Below are positions 13,067 through 21,398 of a stretch of 64,000 nt of DNA, in pieces; positions within the stretch are counted from its first letter, which is position 1, and every line of letters begins with the position of its first letter. Source of the stretch: Streptomyces triticagri (GTDB lineage Bacteria; Actinomycetota; Actinomycetes; Streptomycetales; Streptomycetaceae); assembly GCF_003429565.1 (NCBI RefSeq), contig NZ_QUAK01000075.1:62001-126000 (forward strand), given 5' to 3'. The notes under the pieces were generated by a model. The model searched no databases, was not told where the DNA came from, and was given only the letters and a program-made list of their open reading frames with translations. Position numbers and translations under genes: made by a program.

Positions 13067-13839
13067 TTGGCGGCCGCCACGGCGGTGTCGGACCCGGCCC
13101 TGGCGGCGGCCTCGGGGAGCTGCGGCTTGGTGGCGTAGGCGACGAAGCTCTTGCCGATCAGGGGGTTGAGGGCCTGCTCGGCGACCTTGGTGGCCAGCGG
13201 CTTCTTCATGATGTCCCAGACCAGAAGCTTGTGGTACGCCCGGACCGGCAGTGCTGCGTCCTGACCGTCCTTGTCCACGCCGAAGGCGCACTTCAGCCAC
13301 CAGTACGGCGAGTGCAGGGCGTGCGCGTGGTGGGTGCCGTACGGCTCGAGGCCCGCCTCGCGCATCCTGCCGAGGAGCTGCTCGGCCTTGTAGATGCGGA
13401 TGTGGCCGCCCTCGACCTCGTGGTACGCGTCGCTGAGCGCCCAGCAGACCTTCTCCGGGCCGTAGCGGGGGACGGTCACCGCGATCCGGCCGCCGGGCCT
13501 GAGCACCCGGACCATCTCGGCGAGCACGCCCTTGTCGTCGGGGATGTGCTCCATCACCTCGGAGATGATCACGACGTCGAACGAGGCGTCGGGGAACGGG
13601 AGTTGCAGGGCGTCGCCCTCCATGGCGGCGGCGGTGGCGCCGGCCGGGGCCTCGCCGGCCTCCTTCATCGCGGCGAACCACTTGGCGACCTCGCGGATTT
13701 CCTCCGCGTTCTGATCGAGGGCGACGACCTGGGCGCCGCGCCGGTAGCACTCGAAGGCGTGCCGGCCGGCGCCGCAGCCCAGATCGAGCACGCGGTCGCC
13801 CGCGGCGAGGGGGAAGCGGGTGAAGTCGACGGTCAGCAT
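13063..13839 (-). CDS. SAM-dependent methyltransferase (Methyltransf_11/25 type)
   Basis: A 258-residue class I methyltransferase. RVLDLGCGAGRHAFE (about residues 17-31) is motif I. VVALDQNAEEI supplies the acidic ribose ligand, and DASFDVVIISEVMEHIPDD is motif IV. The start codon overlaps the glycosyltransferase stop by one base (TGATG), and its own stop overlaps the next start. Translational coupling of the three genes is therefore likely, and all three probably work on one metabolite. The substrate is unknown. Confidence 0.85.
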   Translation of the reverse strand: MLTVDFTRFPLAAGDRVLDLGCGAGRHAFECYRRGAQVVALDQNAEEIREVAKWFAAMKEAGEAPAGATAAAMEGDALQLPFPDASFDVVIISEVMEHIPDDKGVLAEMVRVLRPGGRIAVTVPRYGPEKVCWALSDAYHEVEGGHIRIYKAEQLLGRMREAGLEPYGTHHAHALHSPYWWLKCAFGVDKDGQDAALPVRAYHKLLVWDIMKKPLATKVAEQALNPLIGKSFVAYATKPQLPEAAARAGSDTAVAAAK

Positions 13840-15230
13840 CAGTGATTGCTCCCGGTGGGCGTCCCTGCGGCCGGTGTCCGTCGCCGGACGGACACCTCGG
13901 CGGGACCTGACGGGCGCACCCCGGTGGGGCGCGCGGGCGAGTGGCGGTCGATGGCTTCGCGGTAGCGCTCGGCGGTGCCTTCGGCTGCGCGGGCCCAGGT
14001 GAAGCGGCTCAGTACGCGGTCGCGTCCGGCCGCACCGAGCCGGGCACGCAGCTCCGGGTCGCCGAGGAGGCGGCCGAGTGCGGTGGCGAGTGCGCCGGCG
14101 TCCCCGGGGGTGACCGCGAGGCAGGTCTCGCCGTCGGGCCCGGCGACCTCGGGGATGGCGCCGCCGGTGGTGGCGACCAGCGGGGTGCCGGTCGCCATCG
14201 CCTCCGCGGCGGGCAGCGAGAAGCCCTCGTACAGGGAGGGCACACAGGACACCTCGGCGGAGCGGACCAGGTCGACGAGTTCGGCGTCGGAGATCCCCTT
14301 CACGAACTCGACGGCGCCGCCGAGGCCGTAGCGCTCGATGGCCTGGGCGACCGGGCCGTCCTCGGCGCGCTTGCCGACCACCACGAGATGGGCGTCGGGG
14401 TGCTCGGTGCGCAGCTTGGCGAGCGCCTCGACCAGGTACACCAGGCCCTTGAGCGGTACGTCGGCGCTGGACGTGGTGACGATCCGGCCCGGCACCCGGG
14501 CCACCGAAGGGTCGGGCGAGAAGAGGTCGGTGTCGGCGCCGATGTGCACGACGCCGATACGGCCGTCGGGCACGCCGAGGTGCTCGACGATCTCCTGGCG
14601 CGAGGTGCCGGAGACGGTGAGCACGGACGGCAGGCGGCGGGCCACCCGGCGCTGCATCCGTGTGAAGCCGTACCAGCGGCGCACCGAGGCGCGGCCCGAC
14701 CAGCCTTCGGCGGCGTCGAGTTCGAGCTTGCGGTCGACGGTGATGGGGTGGTGGATGGTGGTGACCAGGGGCGCGCCGAGGTCGCCGAGCAGTCCGTAGC
14801 CGAGGGTCTGGTTGTCGTGCACGACGTCGAACTGCCCGCGCCGGGCGGCCAGATGGCGCCGGGCGCGCAGCGAGAAGGTCAGCGGCTCGGGGAAGCCGCC
14901 GGTGCGCATGGTGGCGAACTCGACGGCGTCCACCCAGTCGCGGAACTCGCCGCGGCGCGGGGTGCGGAAGGGGTCGGGGCTGCGGTAGAGGTCCAGGCTC
15001 GGCAGCTCGGTGAGCGTGACGCCCTCGTCGAGGACCGGGTACGGCTGGGCCCCGATGACCTCGACCTGATGGCCGAGCCGGGCGAGCTCCCGGGACAGAT
15101 GGCGTACGTAGACACCCTGGCCGCCGCAGAACGGGTTCCCCTTGTACGACAGGAGCGCGATCCGCAGCGGGTGCCGGCCGTCGGGCGGCGAGCCCGGCCC
15201 GGGGCCTGACTCCATGGCCTCAGCGGTCAC
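13839..15230 (-). CDS. GT4-family glycosyltransferase
   Basis: A 463-residue GT-B glycosyltransferase. The N-terminal Rossmann half starts at RIALLSYKGNPFCGGQGVYVRHLSREL with the Gly-rich acceptor loop. The C-terminal half has the donor-binding signature PSLYEGFSLPAAEAMATGTPLVATTGGAIPEV, with the EX7E-type glutamates, at about residues 335-367. It transfers a sugar from a nucleotide donor, probably at the membrane or in the cytosol. The GTG start at 15230 was kept; an ATG five codons later is possible. It is the first gene of the operon 15230-11981 and lies 53 bp from the KstR-like box. Confidence 0.85.
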   Translation of the reverse strand: MTAEAMESGPGPGSPPDGRHPLRIALLSYKGNPFCGGQGVYVRHLSRELARLGHQVEVIGAQPYPVLDEGVTLTELPSLDLYRSPDPFRTPRRGEFRDWVDAVEFATMRTGGFPEPLTFSLRARRHLAARRGQFDVVHDNQTLGYGLLGDLGAPLVTTIHHPITVDRKLELDAAEGWSGRASVRRWYGFTRMQRRVARRLPSVLTVSGTSRQEIVEHLGVPDGRIGVVHIGADTDLFSPDPSVARVPGRIVTTSSADVPLKGLVYLVEALAKLRTEHPDAHLVVVGKRAEDGPVAQAIERYGLGGAVEFVKGISDAELVDLVRSAEVSCVPSLYEGFSLPAAEAMATGTPLVATTGGAIPEVAGPDGETCLAVTPGDAGALATALGRLLGDPELRARLGAAGRDRVLSRFTWARAAEGTAERYREAIDRHSPARPTGVRPSGPAEVSVRRRTPAAGTPTGSNH

Positions 15231-15282
15231 TCACGGCCCCCTTCTTCCTGCGGTTCCCGTGAGATTACGCGGGACGCTAACC

Positions 15283-15296
15283 TAGAACAAGTTTCA
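15283..15296. promoter_or_regulatory. KstR-type operator in the glycosyltransferase/kstR divergent region
   Basis: TAGAACAAGTTTCA fits TnnAACnnGTTnnA at every fixed position. It is 53 bp before the glycosyltransferase start and 191 bp before the kstR start, so it could serve autoregulation, control of the operon, or both. Confidence 0.75.
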
Positions 15297-15486
15297 GACT
15301 TGATCGTTCGAGGAGCTCCGAATCTACCGGCTGGTAGCCCGGCCGGGCGGCCCGGGCCGGGTGATTCGCGCCACGGCGCGAGGCCCTGCCATCCTGGGCC
15401 GTGCGCGGCCGGGGGAAGCGGCACGGGAAGCACGCCCGCCCCCTGTGCCACCGGCACCCCCGAGCGAGAACCGCGGAACGGGACAG

Positions 15487-16113
15487 ATGACAGCAGACGC
15501 GAAGAACTCCGGCACCACCCACCCGCCCCTGACGGAGCGTCAGGAAGCGCGCCGGCGGCGCATCCTCCATGCCAGCGCGCAGCTCGCCAGCAAGGGTGGC
15601 TTCGACGCGGTGCAGATGCGCGAGGTGGCCGAGTCGTCCGGGGTGGCGCTCGGCACCCTGTACCGCTACTTCCCGTCCAAGGTGCACCTCCTGGTCGCGA
15701 CCATGCAGGACCAGCTCGGACACATGCACACCACGATCCGCAAGCGGCCCCCGGCGGGCGACACCGCGGCCGAGCGGGTGGCCGAGACCCTGATGCGCGC
15801 CTTCCGGGCGCTGCAGCGCGAGCCGCACCTCGCGGACGCCATGGTGCGCGCCCTGACCTTCGCCGACCGCAGCGTCTCCCCCGAGGTGGACACCGTCTCG
15901 AGGCTGACCACGGCGATCATCCTGGACGCGATGGGCCTGGAGGACGCAGCGACCCCCGAGCAGCTCTCCGCGGTCCGGGTCATCGAGCACACCTGGCACT
16001 CGGCCCTGATCACCTGGCTCTCCGGTCGCGCCTCGATCGCCCAGGTCAAGATCGACATCGCGACGGTGTGCCGCCTGATCGACCTGACGTCACCACCGGA
16101 CAAGGCCCCCTGA
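15487..16113 (+). CDS. kstR: KstR-like TetR repressor of sterol catabolism
   Basis: A 208-residue TetR-family protein. The segment LTERQEARRRRILHASAQLASKGGFDAVQMREVAESSGVALGTLYRYFPSKVHLLVA (about residues 16-72, split by the HTH) is nearly the same, as I recall it, as the DNA-binding region of mycobacterial KstR (Rv3574). KstR represses cholesterol catabolic genes and is released by a steroid CoA thioester. The start ATG gives MTADAKNSG. Five further KstR-like boxes in the window lie before other catabolic genes, which supports the assignment. The stop codon lies inside a terminator-like hairpin. Confidence 0.85.
   Translation: MTADAKNSGTTHPPLTERQEARRRRILHASAQLASKGGFDAVQMREVAESSGVALGTLYRYFPSKVHLLVATMQDQLGHMHTTIRKRPPAGDTAAERVAETLMRAFRALQREPHLADAMVRALTFADRSVSPEVDTVSRLTTAIILDAMGLEDAATPEQLSAVRVIEHTWHSALITWLSGRASIAQVKIDIATVCRLIDLTSPPDKAP
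15529..15543. repeat. inverted repeat CTGACG-GAG-CGTCAG inside kstR
   Basis: A perfect 6-3-6 inverted repeat encoding Leu-Thr-Glu-Arg-Gln of the repressor. It matches the second operator-like motif of the window. It may be a chance product of the conserved LTERQ peptide. Confidence 0.4.
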
Positions 16114-16121
16114 GGCCTTGT
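16100..16121. terminator. hairpin at the kstR stop, between convergent genes
   Basis: ACAAGGCC and GGCCTTGT form an 8-bp stem with a 6-base loop that includes the kstR stop codon. It could end transcription from kstR and, being symmetric, from the Uma2 gene opposite. Confidence 0.5.
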
Positions 16122-16150
16122 GTTCGACTATTCGACCATTCGACCTGCCG

Positions 16151-16723
16151 TCAGGGCACCAGGCCCGACAGGTCGACGTCGATCGGGAACGGCACGGTGA
16201 GCTTCAGCCGGTTCCGGTGAATGCCGGTCGCCACGTACCTGCCGGTCATGGAATCGAGCTCGTACACGTGGACCGCGGGCGCCCCCGCCTCGTCCTCGAC
16301 CCGCCAGTGGTGCGGGATCCCGGCCTGTGCGTACTTGAACGGCTTCAGCGACCTGTCCCGGTCCGCCGATTCCTCCGAGACGACCTCGACGACCACGGCC
16401 ACCTCGTCCGGGGCGTACCACGTGCGGTCCGGGGCATACGGCGCCGTGGTGACCAGGACGTCCGCTTCAGGACGGCTCTTGCGGTCGAGACGCACGGTCA
16501 TCTCCCGCTCCACCTCGAAGCCGACCGGAACCTTCGCACGTAGAGCGAAGGTCAGGTTCTCCACAAGGCGGCGGTGCCGGGACCGCTGCGGAGACATCAC
16601 GAAGATCAGGGCTCCGTCGATGAGTTCGGTGTGGCGCGGTGCCTGTGTGAGGTGGTCCAGGTCGTCCGCCTCCCAACCGCTGGGCCGCGGCGGGACCATC
16701 CAGTCGGGGAGTTCGGCAGTCAC
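16151..16723 (-). CDS. Uma2-family (DUF820) endonuclease-like protein
   Basis: A 190-residue member of the Uma2 family, common and multicopy in Streptomyces and Cyanobacteria, with a restriction-endonuclease-like fold. HTELIDGALIFVMSPQRSRHRRL (about 31-53) and the PD-ExK-like core RPEADVLVTTAP...EVAVVVEVVSEESADRD (about 84-124) are visible. The biological role is not established. The GTG start follows CGGAG. It is 100 bp from the ferredoxin gene on the same strand and need not be part of that operon. Confidence 0.82.
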   Translation of the reverse strand: MTAELPDWMVPPRPSGWEADDLDHLTQAPRHTELIDGALIFVMSPQRSRHRRLVENLTFALRAKVPVGFEVEREMTVRLDRKSRPEADVLVTTAPYAPDRTWYAPDEVAVVVEVVSEESADRDRSLKPFKYAQAGIPHHWRVEDEAGAPAVHVYELDSMTGRYVATGIHRNRLKLTVPFPIDVDLSGLVP

Positions 16724-16823
16724 GGCTTACTCCGGGCGGTCGGGGCGGCGGCCGTGTGCCCGGTCGCGAGGCTCAGGCGGGCGGCCGTGGCCAGCATAGG
16801 CCGGCGGCCTCGTCCGTCCGCCG

Positions 16824-17057
16824 TCAGTCCTCCGGCGGGAACACCTGCTCGCCAGAGCCCAGGAGGGCGATCTGGATCGCCTCCACGGGGCAGCCCTCGG
16901 CCGCCTCGAGGATCTCCTCGGACGCGTCCGGCTCGGCGTCCTTCGGACGGGACTGGCGGGCCGTGTCGAGGGCGAAGGCGTCCGGTGCGGTGTTCACGCA
17001 CAGGCCCGAGCCGATGCACACCCCCCGGTCCACCTCGACCTGCCAGCGGTCACCCAT
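16824..17057 (-). CDS. 3Fe-4S ferredoxin, P450 redox partner type
   Basis: A 77-residue small ferredoxin. Cys14 and Cys20 in GVCIGSGLC, and Cys56 in EGCPVEAI, are the three cluster ligands; position 17, where a 4Fe-4S protein would have Cys, is Ser. This is the form that passes electrons to actinobacterial cytochromes P450 such as CYP125 and CYP142. The ATG at 17057 follows AGGGGAG; an ATG five codons upstream overlaps the aldehyde dehydrogenase stop (ATGA), so either start couples the genes. It is the likely electron donor for the CYP125-like enzyme at 28803, which is inference. Confidence 0.85.
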   Translation of the reverse strand: MGDRWQVEVDRGVCIGSGLCVNTAPDAFALDTARQSRPKDAEPDASEEILEAAEGCPVEAIQIALLGSGEQVFPPED

Positions 17058-17068
17058 CGGGTCTCCCC

Positions 17069-18526
17069 TCATCCCTCGTAGCCGGCCGGCAGATGGATCA
17101 TCTTGTGCTCGAAGAACTCGCCGTACCCTTCGGGGCCGAACTCCCGGCCCAGACCCGAGTTCTTGTAGCCGCCGAACGGCCCGAGCATGTCCAGGCTGAA
17201 GGTGTTGACGCTGTACGTGCCGGTGCGCACCCGGCGGGCGATGTCCACGCCGCGCCCGGTGTCCGCGGTCCAGACGCTGCCGGAGAGCCCGTACTCGGAG
17301 TCGTTCGCGATCCGTACCGCCTCGTCCTCGTCGCCGTACGGAAGGAGGCAGATCACCGGGCCGAAGATCTCCTCGCGGGCGATCCGCATGCCGTTGTCCA
17401 CATCGCCGAAGAGGGTCGGCTCCACGTACCAGCCGCGGTCGAGGCCGGCCGGGCGGCCGCCGCCGGTGAGGACCTTGGCGCCCTCCACCTGGCCGATCCG
17501 GATGTAGTCGAGGGAACGCTGCTGCTGGCGCCGGGCGACGAGCGGGCCGAGTTCGGTCGCGGGGTCGAGCGGATCGCCGACCGCAAGGGCGCCGGCCGCG
17601 GCGGCGAAGGCCTCGGCGAACTCGTCGTAGCGGCTGCGCGGCACGAGGATGCGGGTCTGGGCCACACAGGCCTGGCCGTTGATCATCCAGGCGAAGGGCA
17701 CGATGCCGCCGACGGCCGTGGCGGCGTCCGCGTCCGGAAGCACGATCGCGGCGGACTTTCCGCCGAGTTCGAGCGTGACCCGGCTGAGGTTGCGGGCGGC
17801 GACCTCCATCACACGCTTGCCCGCGGCGACCGAGCCGGTGAACGAGACCTTGTCCACGCCCGGGTGCCCGACCAGGTACTCGCTGACCTCGCGGTCCGCC
17901 GGGATGATCGACAGGACTCCCTCGGGCAGGCCCGCATCCGCGGCGATCTCGGCGAGCAGATACGCGTCGAGCGGCGTCTCGGGCGACACCTTGAGCACCG
18001 CGGAGCAGCCGGCCAGGAGCGCCGGGGCGAGCTTGGCGGCGGCGGTGAACTGCGGGACGTTCCACGGGACGACGGCCGCCACCACGCCGACCGGTTCGCG
18101 GCGCACCAGGAGCTTGCCGAGGGCGCCGTCGCGTCCCTCCTCGTAGGTGAAGCCCCGTGCCGTGGCGATCGCGGAGTCCCAGACCATCATCGCGGCCAGC
18201 GCCTGGACCATGATTCCGGAGGTGTAGGGGGTGCCGTTCTCGGAGCTGATGACCCGGGCGAACTCCTCGTGCCGGGCGGTGAAGGCGTCCTTGATCCTGG
18301 TCACCACCTCGATCCGCTCCTCGAGCGTGCTGCGCGGCCACGGGCCCTCGTCGAAGGCCTTGCGGGCGGCGGCGACCGCGCGGTCCACGTCCGCGGGCGA
18401 GGCGTGCGGGACGCGGCCGATGACCTCCTCGGTGTGCGGCGAGATCACCTCGATCACATCCCGGCCCAAGGGGTCGGTCAGCTCTCCGCCGATGAACAGC
18501 TTTCCGTGTTCCACGAGCTCCGTCAT
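17069..18526 (-). CDS. NAD(P)-dependent aldehyde dehydrogenase
   Basis: A 485-residue aldehyde dehydrogenase of normal length. VVPWNVPQFTAAAKLAPALLAG is the cofactor-binding region, VTLELGGKSA (about residue 253) holds the catalytic Glu, and GQACVAQTR (about 287) the nucleophile Cys. In a sterol side-chain pathway it could oxidise the 26-aldehyde formed by the P450 to the acid. It is followed directly by the ferredoxin gene. The region in front carries one imperfect and one perfect KstR-like box and a CTGAC...TCAG inverted repeat. Confidence 0.87.
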   Translation of the reverse strand: MTELVEHGKLFIGGELTDPLGRDVIEVISPHTEEVIGRVPHASPADVDRAVAAARKAFDEGPWPRSTLEERIEVVTRIKDAFTARHEEFARVISSENGTPYTSGIMVQALAAMMVWDSAIATARGFTYEEGRDGALGKLLVRREPVGVVAAVVPWNVPQFTAAAKLAPALLAGCSAVLKVSPETPLDAYLLAEIAADAGLPEGVLSIIPADREVSEYLVGHPGVDKVSFTGSVAAGKRVMEVAARNLSRVTLELGGKSAAIVLPDADAATAVGGIVPFAWMINGQACVAQTRILVPRSRYDEFAEAFAAAAGALAVGDPLDPATELGPLVARRQQQRSLDYIRIGQVEGAKVLTGGGRPAGLDRGWYVEPTLFGDVDNGMRIAREEIFGPVICLLPYGDEDEAVRIANDSEYGLSGSVWTADTGRGVDIARRVRTGTYSVNTFSLDMLGPFGGYKNSGLGREFGPEGYGEFFEHKMIHLPAGYEG

Positions 18527-18553
18527 GGCCGACTGCCTCCTGCGGGGCGGTAT

Positions 18554-18568
18554 CTGACACCGTTTCAG
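18554..18568. promoter_or_regulatory. weak copy of the CTGACG/CGTCAG inverted repeat
   Basis: CTGACACCGTTTCAG keeps CTGA/TCAG arms at the same 15-bp spacing as the sites at 5083, 8102 and 28800, with three changes from the 12 consensus arm bases. It lies 28 bp before the aldehyde dehydrogenase start. Confidence 0.3.
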
Positions 18569-18581
18569 GCTTCCCGGGAAC

Positions 18582-18595
18582 TGATACCAGTTCCA
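18582..18595. promoter_or_regulatory. KstR-type operator, one mismatch (aldehyde dehydrogenase side)
   Basis: TGATACCAGTTCCA differs from TnnAACnnGTTnnA at one fixed base. It lies 56 bp before the aldehyde dehydrogenase gene in the divergent region with the hydrolase. Confidence 0.55.
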
Positions 18596-18687
18596 GTTGC
18601 AGGAGTCGAGGGAGAGTGCGGGGCCGGCACCGCACAAGCTGACACGTGATCAATACCTCAGCGAAAATGGTGGACTTGGGCGACCAT

Positions 18688-18701
18688 TGAAACTAGTTCC
18701 A
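18688..18701. promoter_or_regulatory. KstR-type operator (hydrolase side)
   Basis: TGAAACTAGTTCCA fits TnnAACnnGTTnnA at every fixed position. It lies 75 bp before the hydrolase start at 18776. Confidence 0.7.
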
Positions 18702-18775
18702 GTGCCGACACGGTGCTGGCGAACGGAAGCCGGGCGTACGGGATCCGGCGGCGGCGCAGAGACGAGGTCCGTCCG

Positions 18776-19816
18776 ATGACACAGGTGACCGAGCACGGCG
18801 GCGGCGTGTGGAGCATCCGGGTGCCCATCCCGGACAACCCGCTCGGCCACACCCTGGTGCACCTCCTCGACACCGACCGTGGCCCGGTGCTCATCGACAC
18901 CGGGTGGGACGACGCCGAGTCCTGGGACACCCTGGTGGCCGGGCTGGACGCCTGCGGGGTCTCCATGACCGAACTACACGGCATGGTGATCACCCATCAC
19001 CACCCGGACCACCACGGCCTGTCCGGCAAGGTCCGCGAGGCCTCCGGCGCCTGGATCGCCATGCACGCCGCGGACACCGAGGTGGTCCGCCGCACCCGGG
19101 AGCAGACCGGCGGCCGCTGGGCCGACTACCTGGTCGACCGCCTGGCCGCGGCGGGCGCACCGGCCGAGCATCTGGCCCCGCTCGTCACCGCCCGCGACGG
19201 CGGCCGGCTGCGCACGGTGCCCGGCCTCGACGCCGCGCTCCCCGACCGCGACATCACCCCCGGCGACCTGCTCGACCTGCCGGGCCGCCGGCTCCGCGCG
19301 ATCTGGACCCCCGGCCACACTCCGGGGCACGTCTGCCTCCATCTGGAGGAGGAGCATCCCGCCGCCCTCCCCGGCCGCGGCCGGCTGTTCTCCGGCGACC
19401 ACCTGCTGCCGGAGATCTCCCCGCACATCGGCCTGTACGAGGACCCCGCGGACGCGACGGGCGCCGCCGACCCGCTCGGCGACTACCTCGACTCCCTCGA
19501 GCGCATCGGCCGGCTCGGCGTCGCCGAGGTGCTGCCCGCCCACCAGTACGCCTTCACCGACTCGGCCGCCCGGGTCCGCGCGCTGCTCGACCACCACGAG
19601 GCGCGGCTCAGGGACCTGCTCCTGCTGCTCGCCGAGCCGCTCACCCTCTGGCAGATCACCGAGCGCATGGAGTGGAACCGCCCGTGGGACCGCATCCCGT
19701 ACGGCTCGAAGAACATCGCGGTCTCCGAGGCCGAGGCCCATCTGCGGCGCCTGGTGAAGCTGGGGGACGTGGAGACCGTGCCGGGCAGCGACCCGCTGCG
19801 CTATCAGGCGGTCTGA
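18776..19816 (+). CDS. metallo-beta-lactamase-fold hydrolase
   Basis: A 346-residue MBL-fold protein. The zinc motif THHHPDHHGLSG lies at about residues 72-83. GHTPGHVCLHLEEE, FSGDHLLPE and the late His in LPAHQYAF complete the metal sites. A C-terminal winged-helix-like tail (about 290-346, LTLWQITERMEWNRPWDRI...LRRLVKLGDVE) is common in thioesterase/nuclease-like members. The ATG at 18776 follows GACGAGG and is preferred over the earlier in-frame start at 18713, which lies only 12 bp from the operator. Divergence from the aldehyde dehydrogenase across KstR-like boxes suggests a role in sterol or acyl-CoA metabolism. Confidence 0.8.
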   Translation: MTQVTEHGGGVWSIRVPIPDNPLGHTLVHLLDTDRGPVLIDTGWDDAESWDTLVAGLDACGVSMTELHGMVITHHHPDHHGLSGKVREASGAWIAMHAADTEVVRRTREQTGGRWADYLVDRLAAAGAPAEHLAPLVTARDGGRLRTVPGLDAALPDRDITPGDLLDLPGRRLRAIWTPGHTPGHVCLHLEEEHPAALPGRGRLFSGDHLLPEISPHIGLYEDPADATGAADPLGDYLDSLERIGRLGVAEVLPAHQYAFTDSAARVRALLDHHEARLRDLLLLLAEPLTLWQITERMEWNRPWDRIPYGSKNIAVSEAEAHLRRLVKLGDVETVPGSDPLRYQAV

Positions 19817-19894
19817 CTCCCGGTGGGCGCCGGCCGCTCCCGTACGGGCGACCCGGGCGGGCGACCCGGGCGGGCTTTCGAACGCCCGGTAGAG

Positions 19895-20090
19895 TAGCCG
19901 GGTCATCACCACACCCACGCGGGGGGAAGCCGGTGCGAATCCGGCGCTGACCCGCAGCCGTGAGCCGTCGCGAAGCGACTGTCGTACGAAGTAGCACGAA
20001 GTCGTATGAAGTCGTATGAAGTCGCATGAAACGACGGTGAGCCGGAACACCCCGTGGGGCGTGCGTGGCTCCAGTCGCCGAACCCGGCGA
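19895..20090 (+). ncRNA. cobalamin riboswitch
   Basis: The segment 19941-19972 has the B12-box pattern: GAAGCCGGTGCGAATCCGGC followed by GCTGACCCGCAGCCGTGAG. A 3' domain with GAGCCGGAACACCCCGTGGGG and CGTGCGTGGCTCC follows. It lies 88 bp before an ECF-transporter operon, the usual target. Cobalamin binding would lower expression of the operon. The boundaries are approximate. Between the B12 box and the 3' domain there is an unusual 10-bp tandem repeat. Confidence 0.85.
19981..20030. repeat. five tandem 10-bp units inside the cobalamin riboswitch
   Basis: Five units of GTCGTAYGAA type follow each other exactly (two are identical, the others differ by one to three bases). They fall in the variable arm between the B12 box and the 3' part of the riboswitch. 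Confidence 0.8.
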
Positions 20091-20177
20091 TCGGCCCCGT
20101 CGAGGTATACGGAGCCGGAGCCCGGTGCCTTCGCGGGCCCGTGCCCGGCTCCCCGCAGGAGAGGCACCCGCCCGATC

Positions 20178-21398
20178 ATGAACGCCCGCCGCAGCGCGGC
20201 CGCGCTGGCCGCCACCGCCGTCCTGACCATGGCCGTGGCGCCGGTCGCCGCAGCAGACGACTCGCCTTCGCCCTCGGCGTCCGCGAGCCTGCCGTCCGGT
20301 CTGTACGGCAAGGCCGACCCGAAGTTCGACGGGGTCTTCCGGCAGTCCTACGCCCTGCTCGCCCAGGACAGCGCGGGCGTCGAGCCCGCCGCCAAGGCCG
20401 TCGACTGGCTGACCGGCCAGCAGTGCGACAGCGGTGGATTCGCCGCCTTCCGCGCGGACCCGTCCGAGGCCTGCGACGCCAAGACCCCGGTCGACTCCAA
20501 CTCCACGGCTGCCGCGGTGCAGGCCCTCGCGGCTCTCGGCGGCCAGGCCAAGACCGTCGACAAGGCCGTCGGCTGGCTGAAGTCCGTGCAGAACCAGGAC
20601 GGCGGCTGGGGCTACAACCCGGGCCTGCCCAGCGACGTCAACTCCACCGGCATCGTCGTGGGCGCCCTCGCCGCGGCCGGCGAGAAGCCCGCCGAGGTCA
20701 CCTCGCAGAAGGGCAAGTCGCCCTACGACGTGCTGCCCACCCTGACCATCCCCTGCCACGAGTCCGGCGGCGGCGCCTTCGGCCTCGCGGACATGAAGAC
20801 CAAGAAGCTCGCCGCGAACGCGGACGCCACCGCGGCCGGGGTCACCGGCTCGCTCGGCAAGGGCCTGGTCCTGAAGGCCGGCGAGGCGCGGTCCCTGACC
20901 GCCTGCAAGAAGGCCACCGACGTCGAGCAGGCCGCGGACAACGGCGCCTCGTACCTGGCGTCGACCCTGCGCAAGGACGGCCACCTCACCTCGTCGATGC
21001 CGGGCTCCGACGACCAGCCGGACGTCGGCAACACCGCGGACGCCGTGGTCGCCCTCGCCGCCTCCGGGCTCACCGAGCAGGCCGAGAAGCCGTACGCCTG
21101 GCTGGAGAAGAACGGCCCCGCCTGGGCGAAGAAGGCCGGGCCCGCCGCGTACGCGCAGCTGGTGTTCGCCGCGCACGCCACCGGCGGCGACCCGCGGGAC
21201 TTCGGCGGCAAGGACCTCGTCGCCGCCCTGAACGCGACCGGCCCCGAGCCCGAGAAGACCTCCGGCGCCGGGCAGGCCGAGGAGAAGAAGGACGACGACG
21301 GCATGACGATCAGCGTCTGGTGGATCGTCGGCGTCGGCCTCGTCGCCGGTGTCGGCATCGGCTTCCTGTTCAGCGGCCGCAGCAAGCAGAACCTGTGA
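20178..21398 (+). CDS. secreted, C-terminally anchored alpha/alpha-barrel protein (candidate B12-binding)
   Basis: A 406-residue exported protein. A signal peptide (residues 1-27, cut near AADDS) precedes repeated alpha-hairpins of the prenyltransferase/transcobalamin toroid, for example DWLTGQQCDSGGFAAF and GWLKSVQNQDGGWGYNPGLPSDVNSTG. It ends in a Lys/Asp-rich stretch and a TM helix (ISVWWIVGVGLVAGVGIGFLF) with a short basic tail. It is the first gene under the cobalamin riboswitch and precedes an ECF transporter. The N-terminal domain of intrinsic factor and transcobalamin has the same alpha6/alpha6 fold, so surface binding of corrinoid is a reasonable guess. Confidence 0.75.
   Translation: MNARRSAAALAATAVLTMAVAPVAAADDSPSPSASASLPSGLYGKADPKFDGVFRQSYALLAQDSAGVEPAAKAVDWLTGQQCDSGGFAAFRADPSEACDAKTPVDSNSTAAAVQALAALGGQAKTVDKAVGWLKSVQNQDGGWGYNPGLPSDVNSTGIVVGALAAAGEKPAEVTSQKGKSPYDVLPTLTIPCHESGGGAFGLADMKTKKLAANADATAAGVTGSLGKGLVLKAGEARSLTACKKATDVEQAADNGASYLASTLRKDGHLTSSMPGSDDQPDVGNTADAVVALAASGLTEQAEKPYAWLEKNGPAWAKKAGPAAYAQLVFAAHATGGDPRDFGGKDLVAALNATGPEPEKTSGAGQAEEKKDDDGMTISVWWIVGVGLVAGVGIGFLFSGRSKQNL

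Noticed and set aside
20178..21398. Enzymatic squalene cyclase or prenyltransferase.
   Set aside because: The protein is exported and anchored, lacks the catalytic acidic motif, and is in a B12 riboswitch operon; a binding role is more likely.
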